From contig NZ_CAITNG010000047.1 in assembly GCF_903893715.1 (NCBI RefSeq), positions 62,001-126,000 on the forward strand: a DNA stretch of 64,000 bases, given 5' to 3'. This document shows, piece after piece, positions 49,423 to 58,258 of the stretch. This stretch comes from an uncultured Mucilaginibacter sp. (lineage in GTDB: Bacteria > Bacteroidota > Bacteroidia > Sphingobacteriales > Sphingobacteriaceae). Within the stretch, counting starts at the first letter, position 1; each line of letters starts with the position of its first letter. A program made the position numbers and the translations under genes. The notes under the pieces are model-generated. The model was not told the origin of the DNA. It did no database searches and worked only from the letters and a program-made list of their open reading frames with translations.

Positions 49423-52332
49423 ATGAAGCTTGTTAAACTGCTACTGCCATTGCCGCTGATCCTTTCGGTGCTCCTGCTACTATCAACTGCCGGTATAACC
49501 AAAGCGCAGCTATTTGGCGGCAACCCGCCATCCATCACCTGGCAACAGGTAAATACCCCGGCCGCTAGGGTGATATTTCCCAAAGGGCTCGATTCGGCAG
49601 GTATACGTATTGCCGATATTGTAGGCCAGATGAACAAGGCCATACAGCCCACCATCGGTCCCGATAGCTATCGGGATAAACAGCTAAAGGTGAGTATACT
49701 GGTGCAAAATCAAACCACTATATCTAATGCGTATGTTGGCCTGGCGCCTTTCCGCAGTGAGTTTTATTTTACACCAGACCAGAATAGTTTTGAATTGGGT
49801 AGCCTACCCTGGATAGACCAATTGGCCGTACACGAATTTCGGCACGTGCAGCAGTACAACAACTTTAATGTGGGCCTCTCCAAAGCCATGCATGTGCTGT
49901 TTGGCGAGGGCGGACAAGCCGTAGCCAACAGCCTGGCCATACCGAACTGGTTTTTTGAAGGCGACGCGGTATTTAACGAAACCTATGTTACCACGCAGGG
50001 CAGGGGCCGCCTGCCCTGGTTTTTCGATGGTTACCGGGCTTTATGGGCCGCCGGGAAAGATTATAGCTGGATGAAACTGCGCAACGGCTCGTACCGGGAT
50101 TTTGTGCCCGACCATTACCCCTTGGGTTATATGATGGTGGCTTATGGGCGTGATACCTATGGTGATGATTTTTGGAAAAACGTTACACAGAACGCGGCGG
50201 CTTATAAAAGCCTGGTTTTCCCGATGCAGCATGCCATTGAAACGTATTCGAGAAAATATTTTTACCAATTTGGTAAAGATGCTTTGGGTCATTTTAAAGA
50301 ACAATATGGCTTTAAAGCCGATGATGCCAATTCTTCAAAATCAATCAATCAATCATTCAATAAATCAATCAATGCTCACCAGCATTTTATCGCCGACGAA
50401 GAATACCCCGCTTTTGTTGATGATAACACGATAGTCTATGTGCGGTCGAGTTACGACCGCGCGCCTGCATTTTACACCCGCATGGGCAATACTGAACACC
50501 GCGTACGCGTACACGATTACTCGCTTGATTATTATTTTGCTTACCGCAATGGTAAGATAGTGTACGACAGTTACCGCACCGACCCGCGCTGGGGCTACCG
50601 TACCTACAGCGAACTAAATATACTGGACATCAAAACCGGCAAGCAAACCCGCATCACTAAAAACAGCAAATATTTTTCGCCGGCTTTTAGCGAAGACGGC
50701 ACACGTATTGTAACCGTGCAGCAAAGCACCGATGGCAAGAGCCAACTGATTGTATTAGGTACCGATGGTAAAGTCATCTCAGCCATCCCCAACCCCGACC
50801 ATCTGGTATATACGTACCCCAAGTTTTATGGCAACAGCATCATATCTGCTGTGCGTAATGCAGCGGGTCAAATGTCCATCGCGAAAAGCGATATCAATAC
50901 CGGTGCAAATACTTATTTACTGCCCTTTACCATGCAGCCCATTGCTTTCCCTGTGGTTGCGAACGATAAAGTCTATTTTTCGGCCACCAGCGATAAGAAC
51001 AATGAATTGTTCGCGCTATCGCTGACCGATAAAAAGTTGTACCAATTGCAAAACGATTCGCTTAAAGCGAGTATCGGCAACTACCAGCCTGCATTAAGCG
51101 CCAATAAATTGGCCTGGACCAGTTTTACCGCCTATGGTTATAAATTGCACCAGGCCGATGCAAGCCAGGTACAATGGCAGCCAGTAAACAGCAACACATT
51201 GCCCGGAACCTTGCCCGATTATGGTATAAATGCCTTAGGCAAAGGTGGCGCGGTTGATTTCCTGGCATCGGTAAAGGAGGAACAACCTGCCGTAACCAAA
51301 TACAACAAAGCTTTTCATTTGATCAATTTCCATAGCCTGATACTCAATATAAGCGACCCGAACTATGGGTTTGCTATTGAGGGTGAAAATGTGTTGAATA
51401 CCCTGCAATCTGAACTGTCGTTTAACTATAACCGTAACGAAGGGTACAAAGAGTTTGGGTTTGATGCTGTTTACGGGGCCTTGTACCCTTACCTGTCGGT
51501 AGGGGCTAATTATTTGGTCGACAGGACGGGGCTTTATACCATTAATCACTCGCCGCTGATGTCGTACTATTTTAACGAAACCCAGGTGTTTGGCGGTTTA
51601 CAGTTTCCCTTCAATTTATCGCGCGGACGCACTTCGACGTCATTATCATTTGGCGGGCAGGTGGTGTACGATGCCACGAATTACCAATCGCCATACAACC
51701 AGCTGTTTAAAGATCAGAATTATATGTACACCGATTACTTTTTAAGCTTCAGTAGTTTAAGCAGGCAGGCCAAAAAGAATATTTACCCGCATTTTGGGCA
51801 AAGCATTTCGGTTGATTATCGCACGGCAATCACCAATATCAGTGGCAACCAGTTTTTGGCGGTGGCCAACCAGTATTTGCCCGGTTTGACAGTCAATCAT
51901 AATTTGGTGTTACAAGGCGCTTACCAGCAAAGGGATTTTAACGACGAGGCAGGCTTTACCAATAACTTTCCTACGGCAAGGGGCTATACATCGGCCAACC
52001 TGTACCAAATGTATAAGCTGAGCGCCAATTATCATTTCCCGATAGTTTATCCCGATGCCGGCGTGGCTAACTCGGTTTATTTTTTGCGTATAAGGGGTAA
52101 TTTATTTTACGATTACAGCTATGCTTCGGATGCGAAGTATATACAGGCTTATACCGGGTCGAACACGGCTACTTTCCGCTCGACAGGTACCGAAGTATTT
52201 TTTGATACGCAACTGTTTAACCAGTACCCGGTATCGATAGGGCTGCGTTACAGCCGTTTGCTGGACAACGATATTTTTGGTGGGAACAGCCCGAACCGGT
52301 TTGAGATTGTTTTGCCTTTGAGTATATTTTAA
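49423..52332 (+). CDS. Metalloprotease-like, beta-propeller and outer-membrane barrel fusion protein
   Basis: A 969-residue exported protein. After a signal peptide ending TKAQ, residues about 35-300 resemble a zinc metallopeptidase: VHEFRHVQQ (HExxH, residues near 140) and downstream WFFEGDAVFNE with a possible third ligand Glu. Residues about 320-600 are beta-propeller-like repeats (ITKNSKYFSPAFSEDGTRIV, then similar blades). Residues about 640-969 are beta-barrel-like (YLSVGANYLVDRTG, LSFGGQVVYDA) ending in a Phe-terminated strand (VLPLSIF). This suggests an outer-membrane anchored surface or periplasmic protease; activity is not shown. An in-frame array of AATC words encodes SKSINQSFNKSINAHQ at about residues 307-322. 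Confidence 0.75.
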   Translation: MKLVKLLLPLPLILSVLLLLSTAGITKAQLFGGNPPSITWQQVNTPAARVIFPKGLDSAGIRIADIVGQMNKAIQPTIGPDSYRDKQLKVSILVQNQTTISNAYVGLAPFRSEFYFTPDQNSFELGSLPWIDQLAVHEFRHVQQYNNFNVGLSKAMHVLFGEGGQAVANSLAIPNWFFEGDAVFNETYVTTQGRGRLPWFFDGYRALWAAGKDYSWMKLRNGSYRDFVPDHYPLGYMMVAYGRDTYGDDFWKNVTQNAAAYKSLVFPMQHAIETYSRKYFYQFGKDALGHFKEQYGFKADDANSSKSINQSFNKSINAHQHFIADEEYPAFVDDNTIVYVRSSYDRAPAFYTRMGNTEHRVRVHDYSLDYYFAYRNGKIVYDSYRTDPRWGYRTYSELNILDIKTGKQTRITKNSKYFSPAFSEDGTRIVTVQQSTDGKSQLIVLGTDGKVISAIPNPDHLVYTYPKFYGNSIISAVRNAAGQMSIAKSDINTGANTYLLPFTMQPIAFPVVANDKVYFSATSDKNNELFALSLTDKKLYQLQNDSLKASIGNYQPALSANKLAWTSFTAYGYKLHQADASQVQWQPVNSNTLPGTLPDYGINALGKGGAVDFLASVKEEQPAVTKYNKAFHLINFHSLILNISDPNYGFAIEGENVLNTLQSELSFNYNRNEGYKEFGFDAVYGALYPYLSVGANYLVDRTGLYTINHSPLMSYYFNETQVFGGLQFPFNLSRGRTSTSLSFGGQVVYDATNYQSPYNQLFKDQNYMYTDYFLSFSSLSRQAKKNIYPHFGQSISVDYRTAITNISGNQFLAVANQYLPGLTVNHNLVLQGAYQQRDFNDEAGFTNNFPTARGYTSANLYQMYKLSANYHFPIVYPDAGVANSVYFLRIRGNLFYDYSYASDAKYIQAYTGSNTATFRSTGTEVFFDTQLFNQYPVSIGLRYSRLLDNDIFGGNSPNRFEIVLPLSIF
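49659..49676. repeat. 18-bp palindrome TCCCGATAGCTATCGGGA inside a coding sequence
   Basis: Identical to 63961-63978. Here it encodes PDSYRD within the metalloprotease-barrel fusion protein, so this copy is also translated. Confidence 0.8.
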
Positions 52333-52350
52333 CCAAAGGGTAAAAAACAA

Positions 52351-52376
52351 AAGAGGGTACATAAATGCACCCTCTT
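52351..52376 (+). terminator. Probable terminator hairpin
   Basis: AAGAGGGT (52351-52358) pairs with ACCCTCTT (52369-52376), 19 bp after the stop of the preceding gene. The T tract after it is short (TTTCCCC), so confidence is moderate. Confidence 0.6.
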
Positions 52377-52561
52377 TCCCCTAATTAATTTAAACTATTG
52401 ATTAAACCCAAAGTACAAAGAACGTTTTCAGTACGGCATTGGGCAACCGAACTTGAGTAATTATACGAATAAGATTTATTTTTGTTCAAGTTTTTATCAT
52501 AAAAAGTAAAAAAATAACGAATTTGTCATCATTTTACAGAATTACGTAAATTCACAAGCAA

Positions 52562-53746
52562 CTATCCACGCATAAAAGGGTTAAAACCCCGGGTGCCTAT
52601 CTCCATTCCGGCAGCCCGACACACGGTTTTATCGCCATACTTATAGTTAATTTTATCAACTGCATGATAAAGGTTTATTCGTTCCTCGTTATCCTCAAAC
52701 AGGTTGATTTGGTAATTACCGGTGCAGAGCTGGCTTAACTTTACCCCGATGAGCCTGATGGGCCGACTTTGGTTCCAGGCTTTGGCCAGCAGGTTTTTTA
52801 CGCCCGGTATCAAAATGTGGTCGGCCGAGGTGAGGGCTATTTTCTCCTGCAAAGTATGCGTTTCAAAATTGGCGTAGCGTATTTTAATGGCGAGGCAGCT
52901 CGATAGCTTGTTTTCTTTGCGAAGTTTAAAGGCCAGTTCTTCGGTCATGGATACCAAAATAGCTTCCAGTTTTTTTTTATCCATGGCATTTTTGTCGAAG
53001 GTACGTTCGGTAGAGATGGATTTACGGTCGGAGTGGGGCACTATCTCGCTGTCGTCCAGTCCCTGCGCTTTTCGCCAGATGGAACGCCCCGCGATCCCAA
53101 AAACTGATTCAAGGAAACGGATATCGGTGCGTTGCAGGTCGGCTATTTTTTCAATACCATATTGATACAATTTTTGGCAGGTCTTTTCGCCCAGCATGGG
53201 TATTTTGCCGATCGGTAGCGGGGCCATAAACGCTTTTTCGCCCCCATGGGGTACCCAAAGCTGCCCGTTGGGCTTGGCCTCGTTGGTGGCCATTTTGGCA
53301 ATGGTACGGTTTGATGCCATGCCGAACGAAATGGGTAAACCTGTATCGCGTATCACCTTTTGGCGAAGTTCGGTGGCTATCTGGTAGCAATTGTGAAAAC
53401 GCTCCATCCCGGTAAGGTCGATATAAAACTCATCTACTGAGGCTTTTTGGAAAAGGGGCACCGCGTTAGCGATTATTTCGGTTACCTGCGCCGAAGCTTC
53501 GGCATACTTTTCGTACGAACCATGTAAAAATATGGCTTCCGGGCATAATCTGTAGGCCTGTGCCGATGGCATGGCCGAGTGGATACCGAATTTACGTGCC
53601 TCGTAACTGCAGGATGCCACCACGCCCCGCTCTTTTGAGCCACCAATAATCACGGGTTTACCGATGAGCGATGGGTCGAACTTTCGTTCTACCGAAACAA
53701 AAAACGAATCGAGGTCGATGTGGACGATCTGGCGCTTTATATCCAT
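52562..53746 (-). CDS. dinB: DNA polymerase IV (Y family, DinB)
   Basis: A 394-residue translesion polymerase. Catalytic text: HIDLDSFFVSVERKFDPSL with the first metal Asp, ASCSYEARKFGIHSAMPSA, and ASVDEFYIDLTGMERF with the SVDE motif. The thumb HhH region is KIPMLGEKTCQKL, and the little-finger domain occupies the last 100 residues. It copies damaged DNA with low fidelity. No lexA or SOS box was recognised upstream; CTAATAATATTAG at 53779-53791 is an inverted repeat in the divergent promoter region. Confidence 0.95.
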   Translation of the reverse strand: MDIKRQIVHIDLDSFFVSVERKFDPSLIGKPVIIGGSKERGVVASCSYEARKFGIHSAMPSAQAYRLCPEAIFLHGSYEKYAEASAQVTEIIANAVPLFQKASVDEFYIDLTGMERFHNCYQIATELRQKVIRDTGLPISFGMASNRTIAKMATNEAKPNGQLWVPHGGEKAFMAPLPIGKIPMLGEKTCQKLYQYGIEKIADLQRTDIRFLESVFGIAGRSIWRKAQGLDDSEIVPHSDRKSISTERTFDKNAMDKKKLEAILVSMTEELAFKLRKENKLSSCLAIKIRYANFETHTLQEKIALTSADHILIPGVKNLLAKAWNQSRPIRLIGVKLSQLCTGNYQINLFEDNEERINLYHAVDKINYKYGDKTVCRAAGMEIGTRGFNPFMRG

Positions 53747-53778
53747 ATAACAAATGTAAAAAAAAAGATTTCCAAATG

Positions 53779-53791
53779 CTAATAATATTAG
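53779..53791. promoter_or_regulatory. Inverted repeat between divergent dinB and 2H gene
   Basis: CTAATAATATTAG is a perfect 6-bp inverted repeat around a central A, in the 74-bp gap between two divergent genes. It could be an operator, but AT-rich chance occurrence is likely enough that I give it low weight. Confidence 0.25.
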
Positions 53792-53820
53792 TAATTTAGT
53801 TCATCGAAAAGCAAAAACCC

Positions 53821-54411
53821 ATGGAAAAAGTAAAAGCAATCAGCGTCGGTGGTATCAGCGCGTCCATCTACTCCGATTATATGTTGGTGATACCACCGCC
53901 CAATGAAGTGAAGGAAATGATACGTAAATACAAACTATCCTGCGCAAAAGTAATAGGCCATTATGATGGCATGCACAGTATTGCCCATATCAGTGTAACG
54001 GGCCAGCACCGGCAAATGCCGGTAACTATGGGGCAAAAACTGGATTGCTACCAGCGTGCACTTATCCGGCTAAAGCCGATAGAACTGAACATCAACGGTT
54101 TTGGTAATTTTATGCACGGTTCATCTGGCGCTACCATTTATGCTAAAATTGAGATGAATACCGAGGTGAACCGCTGGTTTGAGCAACTGAAAAGGGTATT
54201 CGGCGACAGAAAGACCATCGTACCGCATATAACCATTGCTAAAAATATACCGTTATATGCCTTTAAGGCACTTTGGCCACATTTTGTAAACCGTGAATAT
54301 AGGGAACGCTTTGTGCCCGACAGGTTGACCACCTTAACCCGCCCCACATTTTATACCGAAGGTGAATTCTGGCGTGTTTTTAAGGAATTGCATTTTACCA
54401 AAATAGTTTAG
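53821..54411 (+). CDS. 2H phosphoesterase superfamily protein (2'-5' RNA ligase-like)
   Basis: A 196-residue cytoplasmic protein with the two H-x-S/T motifs of the 2H fold: IAHISVTGQ (residues near 58-66) and PHITIAKN (near 138-145). Family members hydrolyse or ligate 2',5'- or cyclic phosphates in RNA or nucleotides. No partner gene indicates a substrate. Confidence 0.88.
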   Translation: MEKVKAISVGGISASIYSDYMLVIPPPNEVKEMIRKYKLSCAKVIGHYDGMHSIAHISVTGQHRQMPVTMGQKLDCYQRALIRLKPIELNINGFGNFMHGSSGATIYAKIEMNTEVNRWFEQLKRVFGDRKTIVPHITIAKNIPLYAFKALWPHFVNREYRERFVPDRLTTLTRPTFYTEGEFWRVFKELHFTKIV

Positions 54412-54509
54412 CTAAATTTATTTTTAATTAAGATGGCAACCTTCTACCGTATCATTTCCGTAATGCTTGTAGATAAGGATTACAGATTAACTGATTCGTC
54501 GAAACCTAC

Positions 54510-55139
54510 ATGGGCGAAGAGGAATTAAAGCAACTAATTGACGGGTGCAGGCAGCATGACCGGAAAAGCCAAAAAATGCTATATAAGGCGTTGTATGGCT
54601 TTGCCATGGGTATATGCTTGCGTTATGCCGGCAACCGATACGAAGCTGCCGAGATTATGAACACGGGCTTTTTTAAGGTAATGACCAATATTCAAAAATA
54701 TGATAACAACAAGCCTTTTAAAGCATGGCTTGGCCGCATCATGATGAATACATCAATCGATTATTACCGGGCCAATTTAAAGGTGGCCTATACCGAAGAA
54801 CTCGACCACGCCATACATATTGGCGAGCGTGAGGTGGCAACAAGTAAATTAGGTTATGATGAGTTATTGTTGCTGATACAAAGGTTACCTGAGGCTTACC
54901 GTACGGTTTTTAACCTGTTTGCCATTGATGGGTATACGCACGAGGAAATTGGTGAATTACTGGGCATAAACCCCGGTACTTCAAAATCTAACTTGCATAA
55001 GGCAAGGCAAAAATTACAGAGAATGATTGCAGAACAGGAACTGAGCGGCGGGGCGGGCGAAATGCGAAATTCGTCCATTGTAGCCATCAGGCATACGGCT
55101 GTAAAAGATTTATATTTAAACAAAGGTTTTAGGCCATGA
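54510..55139 (+). CDS. ECF-type RNA polymerase sigma factor
   Basis: A 209-residue sigma factor. Region 2 spans about 24-95 (YGFAMGICLRYAGN, then KPFKAWLGRIMMNTSIDYYR), and region 4 spans about 118-168 (LPEAYRTVFNLFAIDGYTHE then IGELLGINPGTSKSNLHKAR). A C-terminal extension of about 35 residues follows. It overlaps the next gene by 4 bp (ATGA). That neighbour has a membrane helix, so it may be the anti-sigma factor. Confidence 0.92.
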   Translation: MGEEELKQLIDGCRQHDRKSQKMLYKALYGFAMGICLRYAGNRYEAAEIMNTGFFKVMTNIQKYDNNKPFKAWLGRIMMNTSIDYYRANLKVAYTEELDHAIHIGEREVATSKLGYDELLLLIQRLPEAYRTVFNLFAIDGYTHEEIGELLGINPGTSKSNLHKARQKLQRMIAEQELSGGAGEMRNSSIVAIRHTAVKDLYLNKGFRP

Positions 55140-56431
55140 GCAGTATAGAGGAAGACGGATTAGACAAGTTGTTTAAAAAGTGGCTAAAGGAGCCCGGGCG
55201 CGTTGCGGAGTACCGCGAAGCTGATTGGGACGCCTTCGAAAAAATGCTGGATGAAAAGGATGAAAAAAGGCCAATCGTGTTTTGGCTGCCTATCATCAGC
55301 GGTATTGCGGCATTAATTGTATTGGGTTTTGGCTGGTTCTATTTTCAATCGAACAGTAATACTGTGCCCAAGCAGCAAGTTGCTGTACGCCCTGTAAATA
55401 AAAATAACAACCAAGCTTTAGCGCAGGTGAATGCCGGCACTGATAAAAAAGACAATACCGGTTTAAGCGGCGGGCCCGAACATCAATTGGCAGATGGCGC
55501 TAACAATATCCCGCCTTCGGTAACCCGTGCCGGTGATGTGGCACAGGTAGTAAAAAATTACCGTAAAGGCAAATCGTTCTTATCCTTATCCGGTACTGCT
55601 GCCCGCCGCTTAACTACCGGTTTGACTGATAATGTGAAAAAAGATGTGGTTAATGATGTGGAACCTGAACCTTTCCCATCAGGTTGGAAAAACGATATAA
55701 CTGCTTTAAGCGAGCAAAATATCCCCAATGGTGAGTTGATAGGCGCGAATAATTTACCTGCATTGCCTGTTGCATCGGAGGCTGCGATTACTGATATTAA
55801 GGATGTTGTTAAAGGGACTAATTTTAACAAAAACCGCCCGCAATACGCCATCACGGTTTTGGGCTCGTCCAATATTAACGGGGTAGGTTCGTTCAGTCAG
55901 GCGCAGGTGGGTACCAATTTGGGTTTGCTGTTTTCGGTAGGGGTATCTAAATTTAGCTTTAGCACCGGTGCCATATATGCCAAAACACCATACACCGCCA
56001 ACGCTTCAAATTATAATGTAGGCTATCCTGCCAAACATACGCCTGATAACATCAGTGCCGATTGCCGCGTGTTGGATATCCCTTTGAACGTTGATTACCG
56101 GGTATACAGTAAAGCGAAAAATCAATTCAGCATAGGTTCGGGCCTATCATCGTACATTATGCTCAACGAAAATTACAATTACACCTATTCGGGGCCCTAT
56201 GCTCCATTATATCCTTCGAATCTTAGTTTAACCAACCAAAACCGATACTTTTTAGGGGTGCTGAATCTGGATGCCACCTATCAGCGAAAGCTCAGCGCCA
56301 AACTCAGCTTTGATGTGCAGCCCTACCTTAAAATACCATTAACAGGTATTGGCGCGGGCGACGTAAAACTGCAAACGGCCGGGGTAGCACTTGGCCTGAG
56401 CTGGAACTTAAACCGGCTTTTTAAACCGTAG
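55136..56431 (+). CDS. Membrane-anchored protein with C-terminal beta-barrel-like domain, possible anti-sigma partner
   Basis: A 431-residue protein. Residues 1-43 are cytoplasmic and acidic (DGLDKLFKKWLKEP, YREADWDAFEKMLDEKDEK), followed by one membrane helix at about 47-69 (FWLPIISGIAALIVLGFGWF), a long Asn/Gly/Asp-rich linker to about 240, and a beta-rich domain (QYAITVLGSSNINGVGSFSQ, VGTNLGLLFSVGVSKFSF) ending LNRLFKP, similar to small outer-membrane barrels. A single N-terminal helix with no cleavable signal and a barrel-like end is an odd topology. Coupling to the ECF sigma gene suggests signal transfer across the envelope, by inference. Confidence 0.7.
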   Translation: MSSIEEDGLDKLFKKWLKEPGRVAEYREADWDAFEKMLDEKDEKRPIVFWLPIISGIAALIVLGFGWFYFQSNSNTVPKQQVAVRPVNKNNNQALAQVNAGTDKKDNTGLSGGPEHQLADGANNIPPSVTRAGDVAQVVKNYRKGKSFLSLSGTAARRLTTGLTDNVKKDVVNDVEPEPFPSGWKNDITALSEQNIPNGELIGANNLPALPVASEAAITDIKDVVKGTNFNKNRPQYAITVLGSSNINGVGSFSQAQVGTNLGLLFSVGVSKFSFSTGAIYAKTPYTANASNYNVGYPAKHTPDNISADCRVLDIPLNVDYRVYSKAKNQFSIGSGLSSYIMLNENYNYTYSGPYAPLYPSNLSLTNQNRYFLGVLNLDATYQRKLSAKLSFDVQPYLKIPLTGIGAGDVKLQTAGVALGLSWNLNRLFKP

Positions 56432-56437
56432 ACAGAT

Positions 56438-56980
56438 ATGAAACTCATCAGTATTTTACTTGCCTGGATAACAGTTTTCCAGACAGGGCAGGACATCTAT
56501 GTCTGTAAAACCGCGAAAGTATCGCTATTCTCATCGGCCCCGGTCGAAGATATATCGGCAACATTAACAAAGGGCGCATCGGTGTTTAACGCCAGCACCG
56601 GTGAACTTGCTTTTAGCGTGCCGATACGCTCGTTCGAGTTCCCGAAATCGTTGATGCAGGAGCATTTTAATACCGAGTATATGGACAGCGATAAATTCCC
56701 GACAGCAACCTTTAAAGGGAAGATAAACGAGCATGTGGACGTTACCAAAGACGGTACAACGACCATAACCGCCACCGGCGACCTGACCGTACACGGCGTT
56801 ACCAAACCAAGAACGGTTACCGGCGGTCTGGTGGTAAATGGCGGCGTAATTAGCATGACATCCACTTTTACGGTGAAATGTGCCGATCATAACATCACCA
56901 TCCCAACTATTGTATTCCATAACATTGCCGAAACCATTAAAATGGATGTATCGGCAACTTATAGTCCCTACAAAAAATAA
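56438..56980 (+). CDS. YceI family lipid-binding protein
   Basis: A 180-residue exported beta-barrel (lipocalin-like) protein. After a short signal peptide (MKLISILLAWITVFQTGQ), the YceI fold includes VSLFSSAPVEDISATL, FEFPKSLMQEHFNTEYMDS, FPTATFKGKI and LTVHGVTKPRTV. YceI proteins bind isoprenoid or fatty-acid chains in the periplasm. It follows the barrel protein by 6 bp and precedes the DUF5777 gene by 20 bp, so these form one operon with the sigma gene. Confidence 0.93.
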   Translation: MKLISILLAWITVFQTGQDIYVCKTAKVSLFSSAPVEDISATLTKGASVFNASTGELAFSVPIRSFEFPKSLMQEHFNTEYMDSDKFPTATFKGKINEHVDVTKDGTTTITATGDLTVHGVTKPRTVTGGLVVNGGVISMTSTFTVKCADHNITIPTIVFHNIAETIKMDVSATYSPYKK

Positions 56981-57000
56981 TAAACAAACAGCTAAAAAAA

Positions 57001-57921
57001 ATGAAGAAGTATTTGATATTATTAGCCCTGCTTGCGCTTACCACAGGCTTAATGGCCCAAAAAGGTGATACAGAAAAGAAACCCGGCTCTACCGACGCGT
57101 TATTGAGTGCGTTAAGTACCGATAGCACTAAACAAGCCGACATTACCTTCCGTTCAACGCGGCTTATCCTATCGCAAACTACCGAAACGATACACAAAAA
57201 TACGCTGAACTTTATGGTGATACACCGTTTTGGCGATTTTTCGGGCACCAATGGTGGCGGTCAGATATTTTATGGTCTGGATGCTGTAAACGACGTGCAC
57301 ATCGGTTTTGAGTACGGCATTACCGACAATCTGAATGTTGACCTGGGCCGCAGCACCGTAGGCCGCCTGGTAAACCTTGATTTAAAATATGCCTTATTGA
57401 AACAAACTACCGATAACGGCATGCCGGTATCGTTTACCTTGTATGGCGGCGCGGCGGTAAATACTTATGGGGTATACACTGCTTTTGGCAACAGGATGAA
57501 TTACCTGGCGCAGGCTATCCTGTCGAAAATTATTGCGCATAAGTTATCACTGCAAATTTCACCTACGTATGCGGATGATACAAGACCTAACCCCTATGTG
57601 CCCGGCAACGAAACTAACATTTTTTCGGTATCGGCGGCGGCACGCTTCAAATTCGCAAAACATGCCAGCGTGATTGTTGATTACGCGCATCCGTTTTCTG
57701 ATTTCAGGAACAACAACAGCGCCTTTCACGACCCGCTGGGTTTTGGTATAGAAGTTGAAACCGGCGGGCACGTATTTACCATCAACGTTACCAATTCGCG
57801 CTCGGTATACGAAAACAACTACCTAAGCAATACACAGGAAAGTTATTCGGCGGGGCAATACCGCATTGGTTTTACTATTTCGCGTATATTCGATTTTAAC
57901 CATAAAAGTACTTATAAGTAA
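57001..57921 (+). CDS. DUF5777 outer-membrane beta-barrel protein
   Basis: A 306-residue exported protein: signal peptide MKKYLILLALLALTTGLMAQ, then about 30 residues of linker and a barrel with TLNFMVIHRFGDFSGTNGG, GFEYGITDNLNVDLGRSTVG and repeated Tyr/Phe strands. I recognise it as the DUF5777 family, which in Bacteroidota often follows YceI genes. Function is unknown. It ends the sigma-barrel-YceI operon. Confidence 0.88.
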   Translation: MKKYLILLALLALTTGLMAQKGDTEKKPGSTDALLSALSTDSTKQADITFRSTRLILSQTTETIHKNTLNFMVIHRFGDFSGTNGGGQIFYGLDAVNDVHIGFEYGITDNLNVDLGRSTVGRLVNLDLKYALLKQTTDNGMPVSFTLYGGAAVNTYGVYTAFGNRMNYLAQAILSKIIAHKLSLQISPTYADDTRPNPYVPGNETNIFSVSAAARFKFAKHASVIVDYAHPFSDFRNNNSAFHDPLGFGIEVETGGHVFTINVTNSRSVYENNYLSNTQESYSAGQYRIGFTISRIFDFNHKSTYK

Positions 57922-57975
57922 TTGGTTGAGTGGTGAGTTGTGGATAGGTGAATAGTTGAATAAATTGATTGTCTG
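57922..57975. repeat. Degenerate GTTGANNN word array
   Basis: GGTTGAG, TGGTGAG, GTTGTGGATAG, GTGAATAG, GTTGAATAA and ATTGATTG fill the space after the DUF5777 stop codon. It is related in word to the 23688 array. Confidence 0.45.
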
Positions 57976-58039
57976 CCCGCTATGCACCACTCAGCGCAAG
58001 CTTTTGTAAAGTTTTTATTAGGACAAAGGCAAATTTTTC

Positions 58040-58047
58040 TATATTTG
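58040..58047 (+). promoter_or_regulatory. -7 element TATATTTG of ffs
   Basis: A perfect TAnnTTTG match whose expected start of transcription, about 5 bp downstream, falls at 58052, the first base of the RNA outer stem. A -33 TTTG at the standard distance was not found. Confidence 0.7.
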
Positions 58048-58051
58048 CCCC

Positions 58052-58157
58052 GGGGTAAGTCTTTTACGACCAGCTCCTCTTGAACTCCCCCAGGGTGGGA
58101 ACGCAGCAAGGGTAGAGGGTTGTAGCGGTGCGATAAAAGGTGCTTACCCTTTTTTTA
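58052..58157 (+). ncRNA. ffs: Small signal recognition particle RNA (4.5S-like)
   Basis: The sequence contains the conserved SRP apical domain: CCAGCTCCTC, then CCCCCAGGGTGGGAACGCAG and CAAGGGTAGAGGG with GGAA tetraloop-type hairpin and the asymmetric loop bases bound by Ffh. The 5' end GGGTAAG (58053-58059) pairs with CTTACCC (58143-58149), closing the outer stem, and a T7 tract follows as terminator. It forms a roughly 100-nt hairpin of the small bacterial type. It partners Ffh in co-translational membrane targeting. Confidence 0.95.
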
Positions 58158-58258
58158 TTTTTCTTTTTTTCGGGACATATGCCAGGCGGCAACTTCTTCC
58201 CGATAGCCTTCACTGATTTTTATTAGTAAATTGCAGGCCTAATCGTATATTCATAACA

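Noticed and set aside
53821..54411. 2H protein as part of a dinB operon
   Set aside because: The genes are divergent, so they are not co-transcribed.
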